From JAZKFT01 sp039925965 (GTDB lineage Bacteria > Bacteroidota > Bacteroidia > Chitinophagales > Chitinophagaceae), in contig JBDSXW010000094.1 in the NCBI GenBank assembly GCA_039925965.1, forward strand, positions 62,001 through 126,000: a stretch of 64,000 nt of DNA. Direction: 5' to 3'. Below are positions 16,180 through 25,775 of this stretch, one piece after another. The notes beneath the pieces are model-generated. The model saw only the letters and a program-made list of their open reading frames with translations. It was not told the origin of the DNA and ran no database searches. Each line of letters opens with the position of its first letter. The stretch's first letter is position 1. The position numbers and the translations under genes are program-made.

Positions 16180-18306
16180 TTATAGGAACGTAGACCGTTT
16201 GTCTTTGATATTTGCTGCTTTGCGTAAACCACTAATTGCAGAATAAGCAATAGATTGTTTCATTTGACTTTCCATCTGCTTCTTTTGCTCCTCTACATTT
16301 GTAGGTGTAGCTGGTACTTTTGCACCAATCATAACCGGCATAATAGCATATACACCGCCACTTCCTTCCAACGGTTGAGACGATTTATTAAGGTTTGCCT
16401 TGTTAAACGCAGTCGCCACTATCTTTAGTTCCGGCCCTGAACCAGGGATAGTTGGATTTGTAAAACCTACACTATCAGCTCGCTGAACTTTTTGACCCTG
16501 TGCTGCTGCCCAGGCATCAAGCGTAGAAACGGTTGCAGCTTTTGCTTTTATCGTTTTAGCTTTTTCGGCATTGCGAAGAATCGGCTCTACAGCAGGGCGT
16601 GCTTTGGTAGCACTTGCAAGTCCTGGTTCTTCGGCTCCTGTTACTGCTACAACCACATATTTGTCCTTCATATCCTGCGGCTCACTCACTTCACCAGGAT
16701 CATTATCAAAAATCCAGCGTACCAATGGCCGGTTTTCGCCGATACCTGGAATGCTAAAGTCTACATCTTTTATTTCCGACGATACGAGACGAACCAGATT
16801 TTCTTTTTTTACATTCTCGTCAAATGCTTTTAAGGAACGGCTATTTCCGGCAAACATATTAGCCTTTGCCAAAATATCGGCTGTCGTTTCAGGACTGGCA
16901 ACAATATTTTTTGCCATATACGCTATTTTGTATGCCGGTTGCAATCCCTTCTGCGCCAAAATATTGATCAGGTGATAACCAAACTGTGTTTTGACTACTT
17001 TATAGTCGCCAACTTTTCCCTGGAATGAACTATCGTTAAACTCAGAAACCATTTGACCCTGCGGGAAAAAATCATACACACCACCTTTCATTTTACTGCC
17101 CTGGTCGTCACTAAACTGCAGCACCATCATATTGAAATCAGCCCCCGCCTTAATTGCAGTGAATATGCTATCTATCTTAGCTTTGGCAGTAGCTTCATCA
17201 CGGATAGGCTGCTGGGTTTGCGGATCGATAGTACCAATTAATATATGCCGGACCTTTACGGAGTCAGGCAAAATCTTAACATCAATAATGCGGCTCATCA
17301 CCCAGGCATTTCCATCCATATAGGGACCATACACTTTACCAACACCGGTCGCAAGAATACTATCTTTTGCAGGCATCATTAATTTCGCCTTACCATTATA
17401 ACCAGGATAAAAAGCCGTCTCAGTGCTGTTGCGGGTTACAAAGCCAGCAGGATCATTGGTTGTTTCAAATTCAGCTTTCAAATTGGTGATGGCTGTTTTG
17501 GTGGCCGCGCTGTCAGCAGTGGTTGGCTTCACCTCGAAATTAACATAAGCGACACTTCTACTCGCTTCTTCCTGTTTGTATTCGTTGCTATGCGCTTTCA
17601 CGTAGGTATTGATCTGATCATCGCTTATTTTAATCGTACTATCGGCGATCGTGCTATACGGAACTGCTACATATTGGAAGCTGGCAATGGCATTATTATC
17701 GGCCATTTGCTTTTCTACCATCCATTTAGGAACGTAGGAGCTGGCTTGTAACAAAGTAAAGTATTTCTTACGCAGCAGACCCTCTACATAAGGATCAAAC
17801 ATTGTTTTTTCAAACTGCTGCTTTTGTGCTGTATTCTTACCTTTTTTTAACTGGTTGATAGCGTTACGGGCTGCAACAGCGTCAAACTGGCCATTTTCCT
17901 TGCTAGTAAACTCTTGTTTCAAAAACTCAGGAGGATTGCTTCCAAACATCTCATCGTTGATCTCCTTGTCAGTAAGTGCAAATCCGAGACGTTCGATTTC
18001 CTGGTCAAGTGCAGTACCATCACTTAGCTGGCTCCACACTTGCTGACGGATCTGCTGGTGGCTAGCTTCATCTACAGGGCGTCCCTGTGATGCATAACCA
18101 TCTTCCATCATTTTTTCCAGTTCCAGGTACCTGGCCCTGGTGATATTCTGGCCATTAACTGAACCAATTACTTCATCAGCACCACCGGCACCCCTACCTT
18201 TATTTCCGCTGCGGGCATCCATTAGCAAAAACCCAATAACACTCAAAGCAATGGCAACGCTCACCACCCACATTCCCTTGTCACGAACCGTTTGAATAAT
18301 AGACAT
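16180..18306 (-). CDS. Membrane-anchored peptidyl-prolyl isomerase, PpiD/SurA-like foldase
   Basis: A 708-residue periplasmic folding factor. A single N-terminal membrane helix (about residues 12-28, WVVSVAIALSVIGFLLM) is followed by a SurA/PpiD-type N-terminal helical domain (about 40-230) and a parvulin rotamase domain (about 345-445, from VKVRHILIG to QFGYHLINIL). The long C-terminal part (450-708) is mixed alpha/beta, as in Bacteroidota members. It likely assists outer-membrane protein folding. A strong promoter (18360-18390) and terminator (16112-16142) frame it as a one-gene unit. Confidence 0.88.
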   Translation of the reverse strand: MSIIQTVRDKGMWVVSVAIALSVIGFLLMDARSGNKGRGAGGADEVIGSVNGQNITRARYLELEKMMEDGYASQGRPVDEASHQQIRQQVWSQLSDGTALDQEIERLGFALTDKEINDEMFGSNPPEFLKQEFTSKENGQFDAVAARNAINQLKKGKNTAQKQQFEKTMFDPYVEGLLRKKYFTLLQASSYVPKWMVEKQMADNNAIASFQYVAVPYSTIADSTIKISDDQINTYVKAHSNEYKQEEASRSVAYVNFEVKPTTADSAATKTAITNLKAEFETTNDPAGFVTRNSTETAFYPGYNGKAKLMMPAKDSILATGVGKVYGPYMDGNAWVMSRIIDVKILPDSVKVRHILIGTIDPQTQQPIRDEATAKAKIDSIFTAIKAGADFNMMVLQFSDDQGSKMKGGVYDFFPQGQMVSEFNDSSFQGKVGDYKVVKTQFGYHLINILAQKGLQPAYKIAYMAKNIVASPETTADILAKANMFAGNSRSLKAFDENVKKENLVRLVSSEIKDVDFSIPGIGENRPLVRWIFDNDPGEVSEPQDMKDKYVVVAVTGAEEPGLASATKARPAVEPILRNAEKAKTIKAKAATVSTLDAWAAAQGQKVQRADSVGFTNPTIPGSGPELKIVATAFNKANLNKSSQPLEGSGGVYAIMPVMIGAKVPATPTNVEEQKKQMESQMKQSIAYSAISGLRKAANIKDKRSTFL

Positions 18307-19019
18307 AATAGAAAAGCATTTCGATATTTAGTAAAAAAAAATCCCCAATTTAAGGGTCGCAAAAATAGGGGTTTCATTGGTATGAACAAATTGTGGAAAA
18401 CCTGTTGAAATACAGAAGGGGTGCGCCCTGTTAGATTCACTGATTAAAAGGATATAGCTTATTTGAAGGGATAGATACGCGGATTTGGCGGATACAGCAT
18501 ATTTACATGGATTAGATGACGTATTAAAATGCGACCAGCAATAAATAGTCTGCTAATATCAATAAAAATCCGCCCTTATTCTTACGATCCGTGTCATCCA
18601 TTACTTCATAAAAACCCTCCGTGAAACATATACTAAGGTGGCTTATGGATAACCATGTTTTGCGGTTGATAAGTGGTATTTTCTATAAAAATTATAGTGG
18701 AAAGAAATAGAACAATCTCAGTTGCACGTTTACGGAATATAAGTTTGGGTATACGGAAATCCACATTTCTAAAATTCATCCACCATCTATACAAAAATGC
18801 ACGGGTGCCTTTTTCTCCATAGTATAACCTTATACCCGGTTGTGTATAAACAGGGTAAATACACTGCCACAGCAGATTTTATATGTGGACACGCTGTGGA
18901 CTGTTATGTATGACAAGTGAGTTACTACCTTTGGACAGGGATAATAAAAAATTTATCCCCTAATTAACACCCGTATTAATAGTAGGTTTATATAAATAAA
19001 AGTATTTAATACATATACT
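18307..19019. other. Long non-coding region with DnaA-box-like words, candidate oriC
   Basis: This 713-bp gap has no credible gene. On the + strand it holds TGTGGAAAA (18392-18400) and TGTGTATAA (18841-18849), whose complements TTTTCCACA and TTATACACA fit the DnaA box TTWTNCACA. Near matches are TATGGATAA (18644-18652), AAATCCACA (18757-18765), TGTGGACAC (18884-18892) and TGTGGACTG (18895-18903). An AT-rich stretch (about 18935-19019) could serve as an unwinding element. GGGATAA...TTATCCC arms sit at 18938-18959. Degenerate GGAT/ATCCG words lie at 18478-18600. Part of the left end is the foldase promoter. Origin function is an inference. Confidence 0.45.
18360..18390 (-). promoter_or_regulatory. 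Promoter of the foldase gene (Bacteroidota type)
   Basis: Read on the - strand, TTTG (18387-18390), 19 bp, then TATTTTTG (18360-18367) matches the TTTG / TAnnTTTG consensus with ideal spacing. It gives a leader of about 45 bases before the start codon at 18306. The upstream edge abuts a DnaA-box-like word. Confidence 0.7.
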
Positions 19020-20036
19020 ATGGCAGTTATTGACATCGCAGCAGCAAGGGCAAAAGTTACCGTTCGTGGTTTTCTCGATATAGAGTTGGATCCGACCCTG
19101 GACCTGTTTGCAGAAATAGAAAGATTGAAAAAAGAGAAGAACGCAATTTTGCTGGCACATTACTATCAGGAACCTGATATACAGGATGTGGCCGACTATA
19201 TCGGCGACAGCCTTGGCCTGGCCCAAAAGGCCAAACAAACCGATGCGGATATCATCGTTTTTGCCGGCGTTCACTTTATGGCCGAAACAGCTAAAATTCT
19301 CAACCCTTCCAAAAAAGTCTTATTACCCGACCTTAATGCGGGCTGTAGTTTGGCCGACAGTGCCCCTGCGGACCTCTTTAGGGCCTTTAAAAACAAGCAC
19401 CCAGACCATATTGTGGTAAGCTATATTAATTGCACCGCAGACATCAAAGCCCAGAGCGATATTATCTGCACCAGCAGCAATGCAAAAGCGATTGTAGAAA
19501 GCATCCCCAAAGACCAACCGATTATTTTCGCTCCGGATAAAAACCTGGGTGCCTGGGTAAACAAACAAACCGGACGCAATATGGTACTGTGGAACGGTGC
19601 CTGCATGGTACACGAAATATTCAGCCTGGAAAAAATTACCCGTTTAAAAGTGCGGCATCCCGGGGCTTTGGTTCTTGCGCACCCCGAATGTGAAGAACCC
19701 GTTTTGGCCGTGGCGGACTTTATCGGCAGTACGACACAGATTTTAAAATATGCCCAAAAAAGCGTGGCTCAAACCTTTATAGTTGCCACCGAAACGGGCA
19801 TTTTGCACCAAATGCAGAAAGACAGCCCCCAGAAAACATTTATACCTGCCCCACCCAATAACAACTGCGCCTGTAACGATTGTCCATACATGAAACTGAA
19901 TACCCTGGAAAAATTGTACCTGTGTATGCAGTACGAAACGCCTGAGTTGTTGATGAATGAAGACCTACGCATCGCCAGTTTAAAACCTATTGAGCGGATG
20001 CTGGCGATAAGTAAGGCGGCGGGACTGGGAGGATAG
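19020..20036 (+). CDS. nadA: Quinolinate synthase
   Basis: A 338-residue [4Fe-4S] enzyme that condenses iminoaspartate and dihydroxyacetone phosphate to quinolinate in NAD synthesis. Seen are LAHYYQEPDIQDVADYIGDS, FAGVHFMAETAKIL, the first cluster Cys in NAGCSLAD, a second in NGACMVHE, and the CNDCPYMKLNT block with the third. Length and order fit the family. A TACCTTTG box at 18926-18933 could be its -7 element. Neither nadB nor nadC is adjacent; nadD is at 12248. Confidence 0.95.
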   Translation: MAVIDIAAARAKVTVRGFLDIELDPTLDLFAEIERLKKEKNAILLAHYYQEPDIQDVADYIGDSLGLAQKAKQTDADIIVFAGVHFMAETAKILNPSKKVLLPDLNAGCSLADSAPADLFRAFKNKHPDHIVVSYINCTADIKAQSDIICTSSNAKAIVESIPKDQPIIFAPDKNLGAWVNKQTGRNMVLWNGACMVHEIFSLEKITRLKVRHPGALVLAHPECEEPVLAVADFIGSTTQILKYAQKSVAQTFIVATETGILHQMQKDSPQKTFIPAPPNNNCACNDCPYMKLNTLEKLYLCMQYETPELLMNEDLRIASLKPIERMLAISKAAGLGG

Positions 20037-20464
20037 TTATTTAATATTTTGCAACCCGGCTGATTTAGTGGTATAGGTTGTCTACTTCGATAAATTTGCG
20101 CAACTAATATTTGTAAGCTGGTATTTACAAGTAGTAGTCATGCAGCCATAGAGAATAGACTGCACCTGGTATAATTAAGCGAAGGTACCTCCGGTAGAAA
20201 CAATATCTATTACTATTACGGCCGGCGTATTTGTAAAGCCCCCCAAGGGCTACAGCACCCTCAATAAATAACGCGGCCACCAATAATCACTGTAAATGTG
20301 GCCTAACGGGTATAATTCGTTAATTGCCCATTACCGGGTGATGAAAGCGATTTTACAGAAGAAAAAGCTGGAGGTAGTTGCTTTCCAGGGAGCCACCAAA
20401 CGGTAGGCTTCTGTATAAACCTGTAACCCGACAGAAGACCCCTGTTGCTTCCGTTTTTTTGCAC
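20037..20464. other. 428-bp gap, no gene recognised
   Basis: A 36-codon frame opens at 20296 (MWPNGYNSLIAHYRVMK...) and ends at 20406. It matches nothing I know and has no promoter box. The frame before it also reads peptide-like for about 27 codons (YYYYGRRICKAPQG). Together these may be remnants of a lost gene. No terminator after nadA was seen. Confidence 0.3.
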
Positions 20465-21529
20465 CTATCTTTTAGCTCTTACATATTGCAACGGCCAGCT
20501 TATGTTTTCATCCAGCTGTACTGCGGCATGGAGGGCAAAATACGGATCCCGCAAGTGTTCACGGGCTATAAAAATGAGGTCAGCCTGTTGGTTATGTAAA
20601 ATATCTTCTGCCTGTGCTGCACTGGTGATGATGCCAACGGCTCCGGTGAGAATTCCCGATTGCTTTTTGATGGCTTCAGCAAACGCAACCTGGTAGCCCG
20701 GGCCTGCGGCAATTTTTGCATACGGTACAGCACCCCCGCTTGAGGCATCTACAAGGTCTACACCTTTGGTCTTTAATAAAGCGGATAACTTAACAGAGTC
20801 CTCAATAATCCACCCGCCTTCTACCCAGTCGCTGGCTGATATGCGGACAAACAGGGGAAGATCTGTCGGCCAAACGTCTTGAATGGCTGCTGTAATATCC
20901 AGCAAAAACCGGGTTCGGTTTTCAAAACTGCCGCCGTATTCATCGGTACGTTCGTTGCACAACGGCGACAGAAACTGGTTGATTAGGTATCCATGGGCCG
21001 CATGAATTTCCAACACTTCGTAGCCGGCCGTTTTTGCCCGTCCTGCTGCCAGCTTAAAATCCTTCACTATATCATCTATTTCCATTTTAGTCAATACATG
21101 AGGTATCATATCATTTTCGCGAAAAGGGATGGGTGAGGCCGAAACGGTTTGCCAATGGTGGTGGCCTTCCTTAATTTGCTGATCGCCCAGCCACGGTTTT
21201 TCAAAACTTGCTTTACGGCCGGCATGTGCGAGTTGGATGCCTGCGACAGCGCCATTGGCTTTTATCAAGGAAACAATGCTGCTGAGCTTTTCGATATGTT
21301 CATCTTTCCAGATGCCCATATCTCCATAGGTAATGCGGCCTGCGGGTGACACCGCGCTTGCTTCCTGTATAATAAGCGCCGCGCCGCCGATGGCACGACT
21401 TACCAGGTGAACCAGGTGCCAGTCGTTGGCGAATCCATCTTCCGACGAATATTGGCACATCGGCGAAACGACGATCCTGTTTTTTAATGTTACGGATTTA
21501 ATGGTGAGGGGAGAAAAGAGAAGACTCAT
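20465..21529 (-). CDS. namA: Old Yellow Enzyme family NADPH:flavin oxidoreductase, YqjM type
   Basis: A 354-residue FMN TIM-barrel enzyme that reduces activated C=C bonds. The N-terminal LKNRIVVSPMCQYSS carries the Cys typical of the YqjM/thermophilic-like class. QLAHAGRKAS and HAAHGYLINQFLSPLCNERTDEYGG (split here: HAAHGYL, then the NERTDEYGGS motif) give the substrate-binding His pair and the FMN loop. VDLVDASSGG and GAVGIIT are in the C-terminal half. The ATG at 21529 is preferred over a TTG two codons upstream. Physiological substrate unknown. A 283-bp gap with nothing recognisable separates it from the amidase. Confidence 0.9.
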   Translation of the reverse strand: MSLLFSPLTIKSVTLKNRIVVSPMCQYSSEDGFANDWHLVHLVSRAIGGAALIIQEASAVSPAGRITYGDMGIWKDEHIEKLSSIVSLIKANGAVAGIQLAHAGRKASFEKPWLGDQQIKEGHHHWQTVSASPIPFRENDMIPHVLTKMEIDDIVKDFKLAAGRAKTAGYEVLEIHAAHGYLINQFLSPLCNERTDEYGGSFENRTRFLLDITAAIQDVWPTDLPLFVRISASDWVEGGWIIEDSVKLSALLKTKGVDLVDASSGGAVPYAKIAAGPGYQVAFAEAIKKQSGILTGAVGIITSAAQAEDILHNQQADLIFIAREHLRDPYFALHAAVQLDENISWPLQYVRAKR

Positions 21530-21812
21530 ATACAATTACCCGGTTTGAATAATAAAAAATAGATGTCAGTAAGACCGTAGAGGAAATAACGCCGGCAAAT
21601 TATTAGTACCCGTTCAAAAAAGTTCAATCGGCTCCGGATGGTGATCAGAAGTTTTAACCTATAAGAAATTGTTTATATTTTTCTTTTGGTGGCACCAGCA
21701 ATCGTTTTTTATGGCATCTGTATTGGATACGCTCCATTCAGCAGCAGAAAATAAACCATCATTTTACCCTTATACGCAATCTTGAAAACGAATTTTAAAA
21801 AGTCTTTAAAGT

Positions 21813-23441
21813 TTAATCTAAGTACGATTTAATAAAGCCGGGGGCAATTCGCTTTTTCGAAGCTTGCTCATAAGCATATGCGATACTAATCAATTGCGGC
21901 TCGGTATAGGCTGCGCCAAAAAGCGACAGTCCTACGGGAAGCCCATGTGCCACCCCGCAAGGGACCGATATATGTGGATAGCCAGACATTGCAGCCGGCT
22001 GTGTAAGAAAATCTTCACTGTACCGATCGCCATAAATCATATCGATACTGCAGGCCGGCCCCATGGTAATCCCAGCAATGGCATCGAGTTTATGTGTTGC
22101 TATCACCGCATCCAAAATTTTCCGGCTGGCATCGCGACCTTTACTTAAAGCTTCCAGGTAATCCTTACTGCCAAGACCTGTTTTCTTTTCGGAATTTTCT
22201 AATTGCTCCTGTTTAAAATAAGGCATCGCTTTTTCCTCGTTGGCCTTGTTGAAGGCAATAACATCCGCCAGGGTTTTTACTTTACCGGAGCTGTTGGCCA
22301 GGTATTTATTAACGCCCTCTTTAAACTCGCTTTGTAAAATTTCGGTTTCGTATTTACCCAGTTCATCTATTTTTTTTGCGTAGGTAATATCTATAATGTT
22401 CGCACCCATTTTTTTCATCGTCGCAATTGCTTCTTCCAATAATGCACGGAGATATTGATTGGTGTTTTTCTTTTCCATATCAACGCCGATATTTTTTCCT
22501 TTAAGGCCATCCGCAGAGAGGAAGGTAGTGTAGTCAGTATGTGATTTTCCTTTTGATTCGCTGGTGACCGCATCGGCTGCATCCTCACCTGCCAGCGCTC
22601 CGAGTAAGATGGCGGCATCTTTTACCGTTCGGGCAAGTGGGCCGGCAGTATCCTGGGTAGACGAGATGGGGATGATACCCGAACGGCTTAATAATCCTAC
22701 GGTAGGTTTAATACCCACCAGGCTGGCCACCGAAGCAGGGCAGGTAATAGAGCCATCGGTTTCGCTGCCGATCGCAACGGCACAAAGATTGGCGGCCACC
22801 GCCGTTCCCGAACCCGAACTGGATCCGCAGGGATTATGATCCAATATATAGGGGCTCTTGGTTTGCCCACCACGACTGCTCCAGCCCGAACAGGAACTGG
22901 TACTGCGAAAATTGGCCCACTCGCTAAGGTTCGTTTTACCCAATAATACGGCCCCTGCTTCGCGCAGCTTCGCAATTATAAAAGCATCTTTTTTAGCAAT
23001 ATTACCTTCCAGCGCCAGGGCACCTGCGGTGGTCTGCATTTTATCGCCCGTGTCGATATTGTCCTTTACTAAAACAGGGATGCCATGCAGTGGCCCACGA
23101 ACGTTTCCGCTTTTTCTTTCCGCGTCCATGGCATCGGCGATAGATAATGCATCCGGATTCAACTCAATTATTGCATTCAGTTTCGGACCGGCTTTATCCA
23201 GTTGGGTTATGCGGTCGAGGTAAAGCTGGGCAATGGCATGTGAAGTCATTTCGCCGGATTTCATCTTTTCCTGCAAGGCATCTATGGTGACTTCATTCAA
23301 CACAAAACTATCGGTAGGGGCGGTAGTGGTCTTGCCATCTTCCTTTTTTGGATCGCCGGCCTCGTTGCAGGATAACATCGAAACGGTTGCAATAGACAGG
23401 CCCGTTCCGGAACTGTACCTGATAAATTTTCTTCTGTTCAT
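21813..23441 (-). CDS. Amidase signature enzyme with Tat-like lipoprotein leader
   Basis: A 542-residue protein. The leader NRRKFIRYSSGTGLSIATVSMLSC has a twin-arginine-like start and ends in a lipobox Cys, so an exported lipoprotein is likely. The amidase signature core is present: catalytic Lys in PVLVKDNIDTGD, and the Gly/Ser stretch CGSSSGSGTAVAANL with the downstream SETDGSITCPAS, giving the Lys-Ser-Ser triad. Related enzymes hydrolyse linear or peptide amides; the substrate is unknown. The frame is open 22 codons upstream, but MNRRKF at 23441 is the natural start. The 293-bp gap upstream shows nothing recognisable. Confidence 0.88.
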   Translation of the reverse strand: MNRRKFIRYSSGTGLSIATVSMLSCNEAGDPKKEDGKTTTAPTDSFVLNEVTIDALQEKMKSGEMTSHAIAQLYLDRITQLDKAGPKLNAIIELNPDALSIADAMDAERKSGNVRGPLHGIPVLVKDNIDTGDKMQTTAGALALEGNIAKKDAFIIAKLREAGAVLLGKTNLSEWANFRSTSSCSGWSSRGGQTKSPYILDHNPCGSSSGSGTAVAANLCAVAIGSETDGSITCPASVASLVGIKPTVGLLSRSGIIPISSTQDTAGPLARTVKDAAILLGALAGEDAADAVTSESKGKSHTDYTTFLSADGLKGKNIGVDMEKKNTNQYLRALLEEAIATMKKMGANIIDITYAKKIDELGKYETEILQSEFKEGVNKYLANSSGKVKTLADVIAFNKANEEKAMPYFKQEQLENSEKKTGLGSKDYLEALSKGRDASRKILDAVIATHKLDAIAGITMGPACSIDMIYGDRYSEDFLTQPAAMSGYPHISVPCGVAHGLPVGLSLFGAAYTEPQLISIAYAYEQASKKRIAPGFIKSYLD

Positions 23442-23734
23442 AGCAGTAGTTGATAGGAAATAATTGATCGAAACGTTGGTTTGTATGTATTTGTTGACGG
23501 CCAGCACTAAAATAAAACATGTTGGTGATAACCCACCCGATTAGTTGTGTCAACAGAGATAGTCGGTTTTTATATGATTTCACTTTAGAAGCTTGTCAAT
23601 AGTGGAATATAACGGCTCCATTTTAAAAGATGCGTTTTCGCAAAGAGCCCGCCAGGCTAATGAAATGAATCAAAAGCCTGGCGTACAACAATTTCAGAAA
23701 GATCAGAAGCGCTGGTAAAAAAAACCACAAAAAA

Positions 23735-24175
23735 CTAACCGAGTGGCGGCATCATATGCGTGGAAATAGCGATGCGGTTCCAGGCATTGATAACGATGGT
23801 GGCCATAATTACTTCTGCGATTTGCTCTGCTGTAAGTACCAGTTGTGCGCTACTGTATACTTCATCGGGAACATGGCTGCTGATTAGCGTCACTGTTTCT
23901 GTAAGCGCTAAAATGGCTCGCTCTTCCCTGGTAAAATAGGCCGTATCTCTCCAGGCAGAAAGCGTATAAATCCGTTGCTCAGTTTCACCAAGTTTTCTTG
24001 CATCCTTCGTGTGCATGTCAAGACAAAAAGCACAGCCATTAATTTGTGAAGCCCTTATTTTGATCAGTTCTTTCTGGATTTGGCTCAGGTGTGTAAGCGT
24101 TACCTGGTTGGAAAACTGGATCATGGCTTTATAGGCTGCAGGTAGCACGGCCGGCATGTTGATTCGCTGTTGCAT
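23735..24175 (-). CDS. Carboxymuconolactone decarboxylase / AhpD-like protein
   Basis: A 146-residue all-helical protein. The core NGCAFCLDMHTKDARKLGE carries the CxxC and following His of AhpD-type alkylhydroperoxidases, then AWRDTAYFTREERAIL, a typical continuation. Members act in peroxide reduction or remain uncharacterised. The ATG at 24175 gives the usual N-terminus MQQRINMPAV. The Crp-type regulator at 24266-24838 is 90 bp upstream in the same direction; such pairing is common and suggests they are coregulated. Confidence 0.85.
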   Translation of the reverse strand: MQQRINMPAVLPAAYKAMIQFSNQVTLTHLSQIQKELIKIRASQINGCAFCLDMHTKDARKLGETEQRIYTLSAWRDTAYFTREERAILALTETVTLISSHVPDEVYSSAQLVLTAEQIAEVIMATIVINAWNRIAISTHMMPPLG

Positions 24176-24265
24176 AATTATTGTTTTTTGTTGGTACAAA
24201 GCTGCAACAGGCACGGCGGAAAAATCTTAATCCAGTTTAAGAAATGGTAAATGAAGCAGGCCGGC

Positions 24266-24838
24266 TTATATTTTCTTTCCGCGGACCTTGCTTAAAAACT
24301 CGGGTGTAAATCCGAGGTAGGATGCCAGCATATACTGTGGTATCCACTGTATAAATTCGGGGAAGGAGTTGGCAAAATGACGGTATCGTTCTTCTGCTGT
24401 TTGCAGGTATAAATAATAGATCCGCATCATGGATGCACCAAGGGCTTTTTGAGCCACCATTCTGAAATAGCGTTCCAGTTGTGGAAGCTTGATAAACAGT
24501 TCGTCCTGTAGAACCCGGTTTAATACAACGATAGTACTGGCCTCAACGGCCTGTATGAAAAAGTGGGATGGGCTTTTGGCTTCAAGGCTCAGGTAATCGC
24601 TTACCCACCAGTTCTCAATTCCAAAATGCGTGATCTGTTCTGTGCCATTTTCGGTGATGGTGAAGATCCTCACGCAGCCCTTTACGATGAAATATTGCGC
24701 ATCGCATCGCTGGCCTTCGTTCAGGATGACTTCTTTTTTAGCGATCGTTTTTACCGTAATGTATTGGGCTAGTAATTCCAGATCTTCCGCGTTCAGCGAC
24801 ACAAATTTCTGGATATGGTCGAAGAGGGCAGCTGGCAT
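24266..24838 (-). CDS. Crp/Fnr family transcriptional regulator
   Basis: A 190-residue protein with an N-terminal cyclic-nucleotide-binding-like beta barrel (about residues 20-115, with EGQRCDAQYFIVKGCVRI) and a C-terminal helical part ending MLASYLGFTPEFLSKVRGKKI, the recognition region of the short Bacteroidota Crp-like group. The ligand-contact residues of CRP are not evident. It probably controls the AhpD-like gene downstream. Confidence 0.83.
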   Translation of the reverse strand: MPAALFDHIQKFVSLNAEDLELLAQYITVKTIAKKEVILNEGQRCDAQYFIVKGCVRIFTITENGTEQITHFGIENWWVSDYLSLEAKSPSHFFIQAVEASTIVVLNRVLQDELFIKLPQLERYFRMVAQKALGASMMRIYYLYLQTAEERYRHFANSFPEFIQWIPQYMLASYLGFTPEFLSKVRGKKI

Positions 24839-24995
24839 GGCAATAAATATAGGACCCTTGGCGACTATTATTTTGATTGAACACCAATGGTGTGTATTTG
24901 AAATTGTGGCATTGTCAAATTGATTTTGAAACCAACTTTATTGTCCTTGCCTGACGAAGTAACTTCAGGGATGAGTTTTCTGTATACTTCCCCCC

Positions 24996-25040
24996 GAGAT
25001 TGCTTCGTTGGGGCAAGAACCCCGCCTCGGAACGTGAGTT
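24996..25040. repeat. GAGATTGCTTCG-containing repeat fragment
   Basis: The gap holds GAGATTGCTTCG followed by GTTGGGGCAAGAACCCCG and CCTCGGAACG. GAGATTGCTTCG words are common in palindromic interspersed repeats of many bacteria, and this looks like a diverged copy. GGGGCAAGAACCCC can form a small hairpin. The rest of the 24839-25091 gap shows no gene. Confidence 0.35.
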
Positions 25041-25091
25041 TGGAAATTTTAATGTTCCCGGCCAATGCGCAAACTCGAACAGCTCCAGCCC

Positions 25092-25772
25092 TTAACTTCC
25101 AATCATAAAATGGGCAGCTACCTGGCAAAGAACGCCGACAAAAAAGCCAGCGTATACATCCACCGGGCGGTGCGCCTTCAAAATTAGCCGCGCAGAGCAA
25201 ACTGCACCAGCCAGCAGCAAGGCCGCAAGCGACCAGTTGCTTTGCCAGTGATTATCGGAAAATTGCTGGACAAATGAAAAGCCGACCATGCCACCCATTG
25301 CCAGGGCATGCATACTTATTTTGGTGTAGATATTTGAAAACAAGGCCGAAGCACTGCTTAAGAAAACACCCATTAAAAATTGCTTGAGTGATATCGGAAA
25401 ACTATCGAGGTTGCGGCTCACATAGTAGATCCAGAAGAAAAAGAACATCGCAATTACAAATGGGATGATGCGTTCCTTTTGGGTGCGAAGAAAAATGCTG
25501 CCAATGAATTTTAACCGCCACAATAGAAAAACGGCTACTGCGGGAAACATACCGGTGTAAATAAGCACCATGGCAAACATCCTCGGCTTTTGCATATCGC
25601 TTAGCAGCAGGTTGTTAATGGGGTGTAGCCAGAGTAAAACGCCTGTGACCAAGGCCGGAATAAACATCGGGTGAAACAGGTACGACAAAGCCTGAGCCAG
25701 TATACGGACCGGCAGCGGCTGCAGGAGGCCGTCATCAAAATATTTATCTTGTGGTATCGCAGTTTCTGCCAT
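25092..25772 (-). CDS. PAP2-like integral membrane protein
   Basis: A 226-residue protein with six or so hydrophobic helices. Near the C-terminus, SMHALAMGG and ARLILKAHRPVDVYAG resemble PAP2 phosphatase motifs 2 and 3 (SGH and SRxxxxxHxxxD), although the Ser-Gly-His is SMH here. Motif 1 is not clear. It may be a membrane lipid phosphatase or a non-catalytic relative. It starts 3 bp after the stop of the VOC gene, so the two form an operon. Confidence 0.65.
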   Translation of the reverse strand: MAETAIPQDKYFDDGLLQPLPVRILAQALSYLFHPMFIPALVTGVLLWLHPINNLLLSDMQKPRMFAMVLIYTGMFPAVAVFLLWRLKFIGSIFLRTQKERIIPFVIAMFFFFWIYYVSRNLDSFPISLKQFLMGVFLSSASALFSNIYTKISMHALAMGGMVGFSFVQQFSDNHWQSNWSLAALLLAGAVCSARLILKAHRPVDVYAGFFVGVLCQVAAHFMIGS

Positions 25773-25775
25773 GTG

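Noticed and set aside
21711..21785. Small + strand frame MASVLDTLHSAAENKPSFY in the gap before the amidase
   Set aside because: Only about 25 codons between two - strand genes, with no promoter box or recognisable family.
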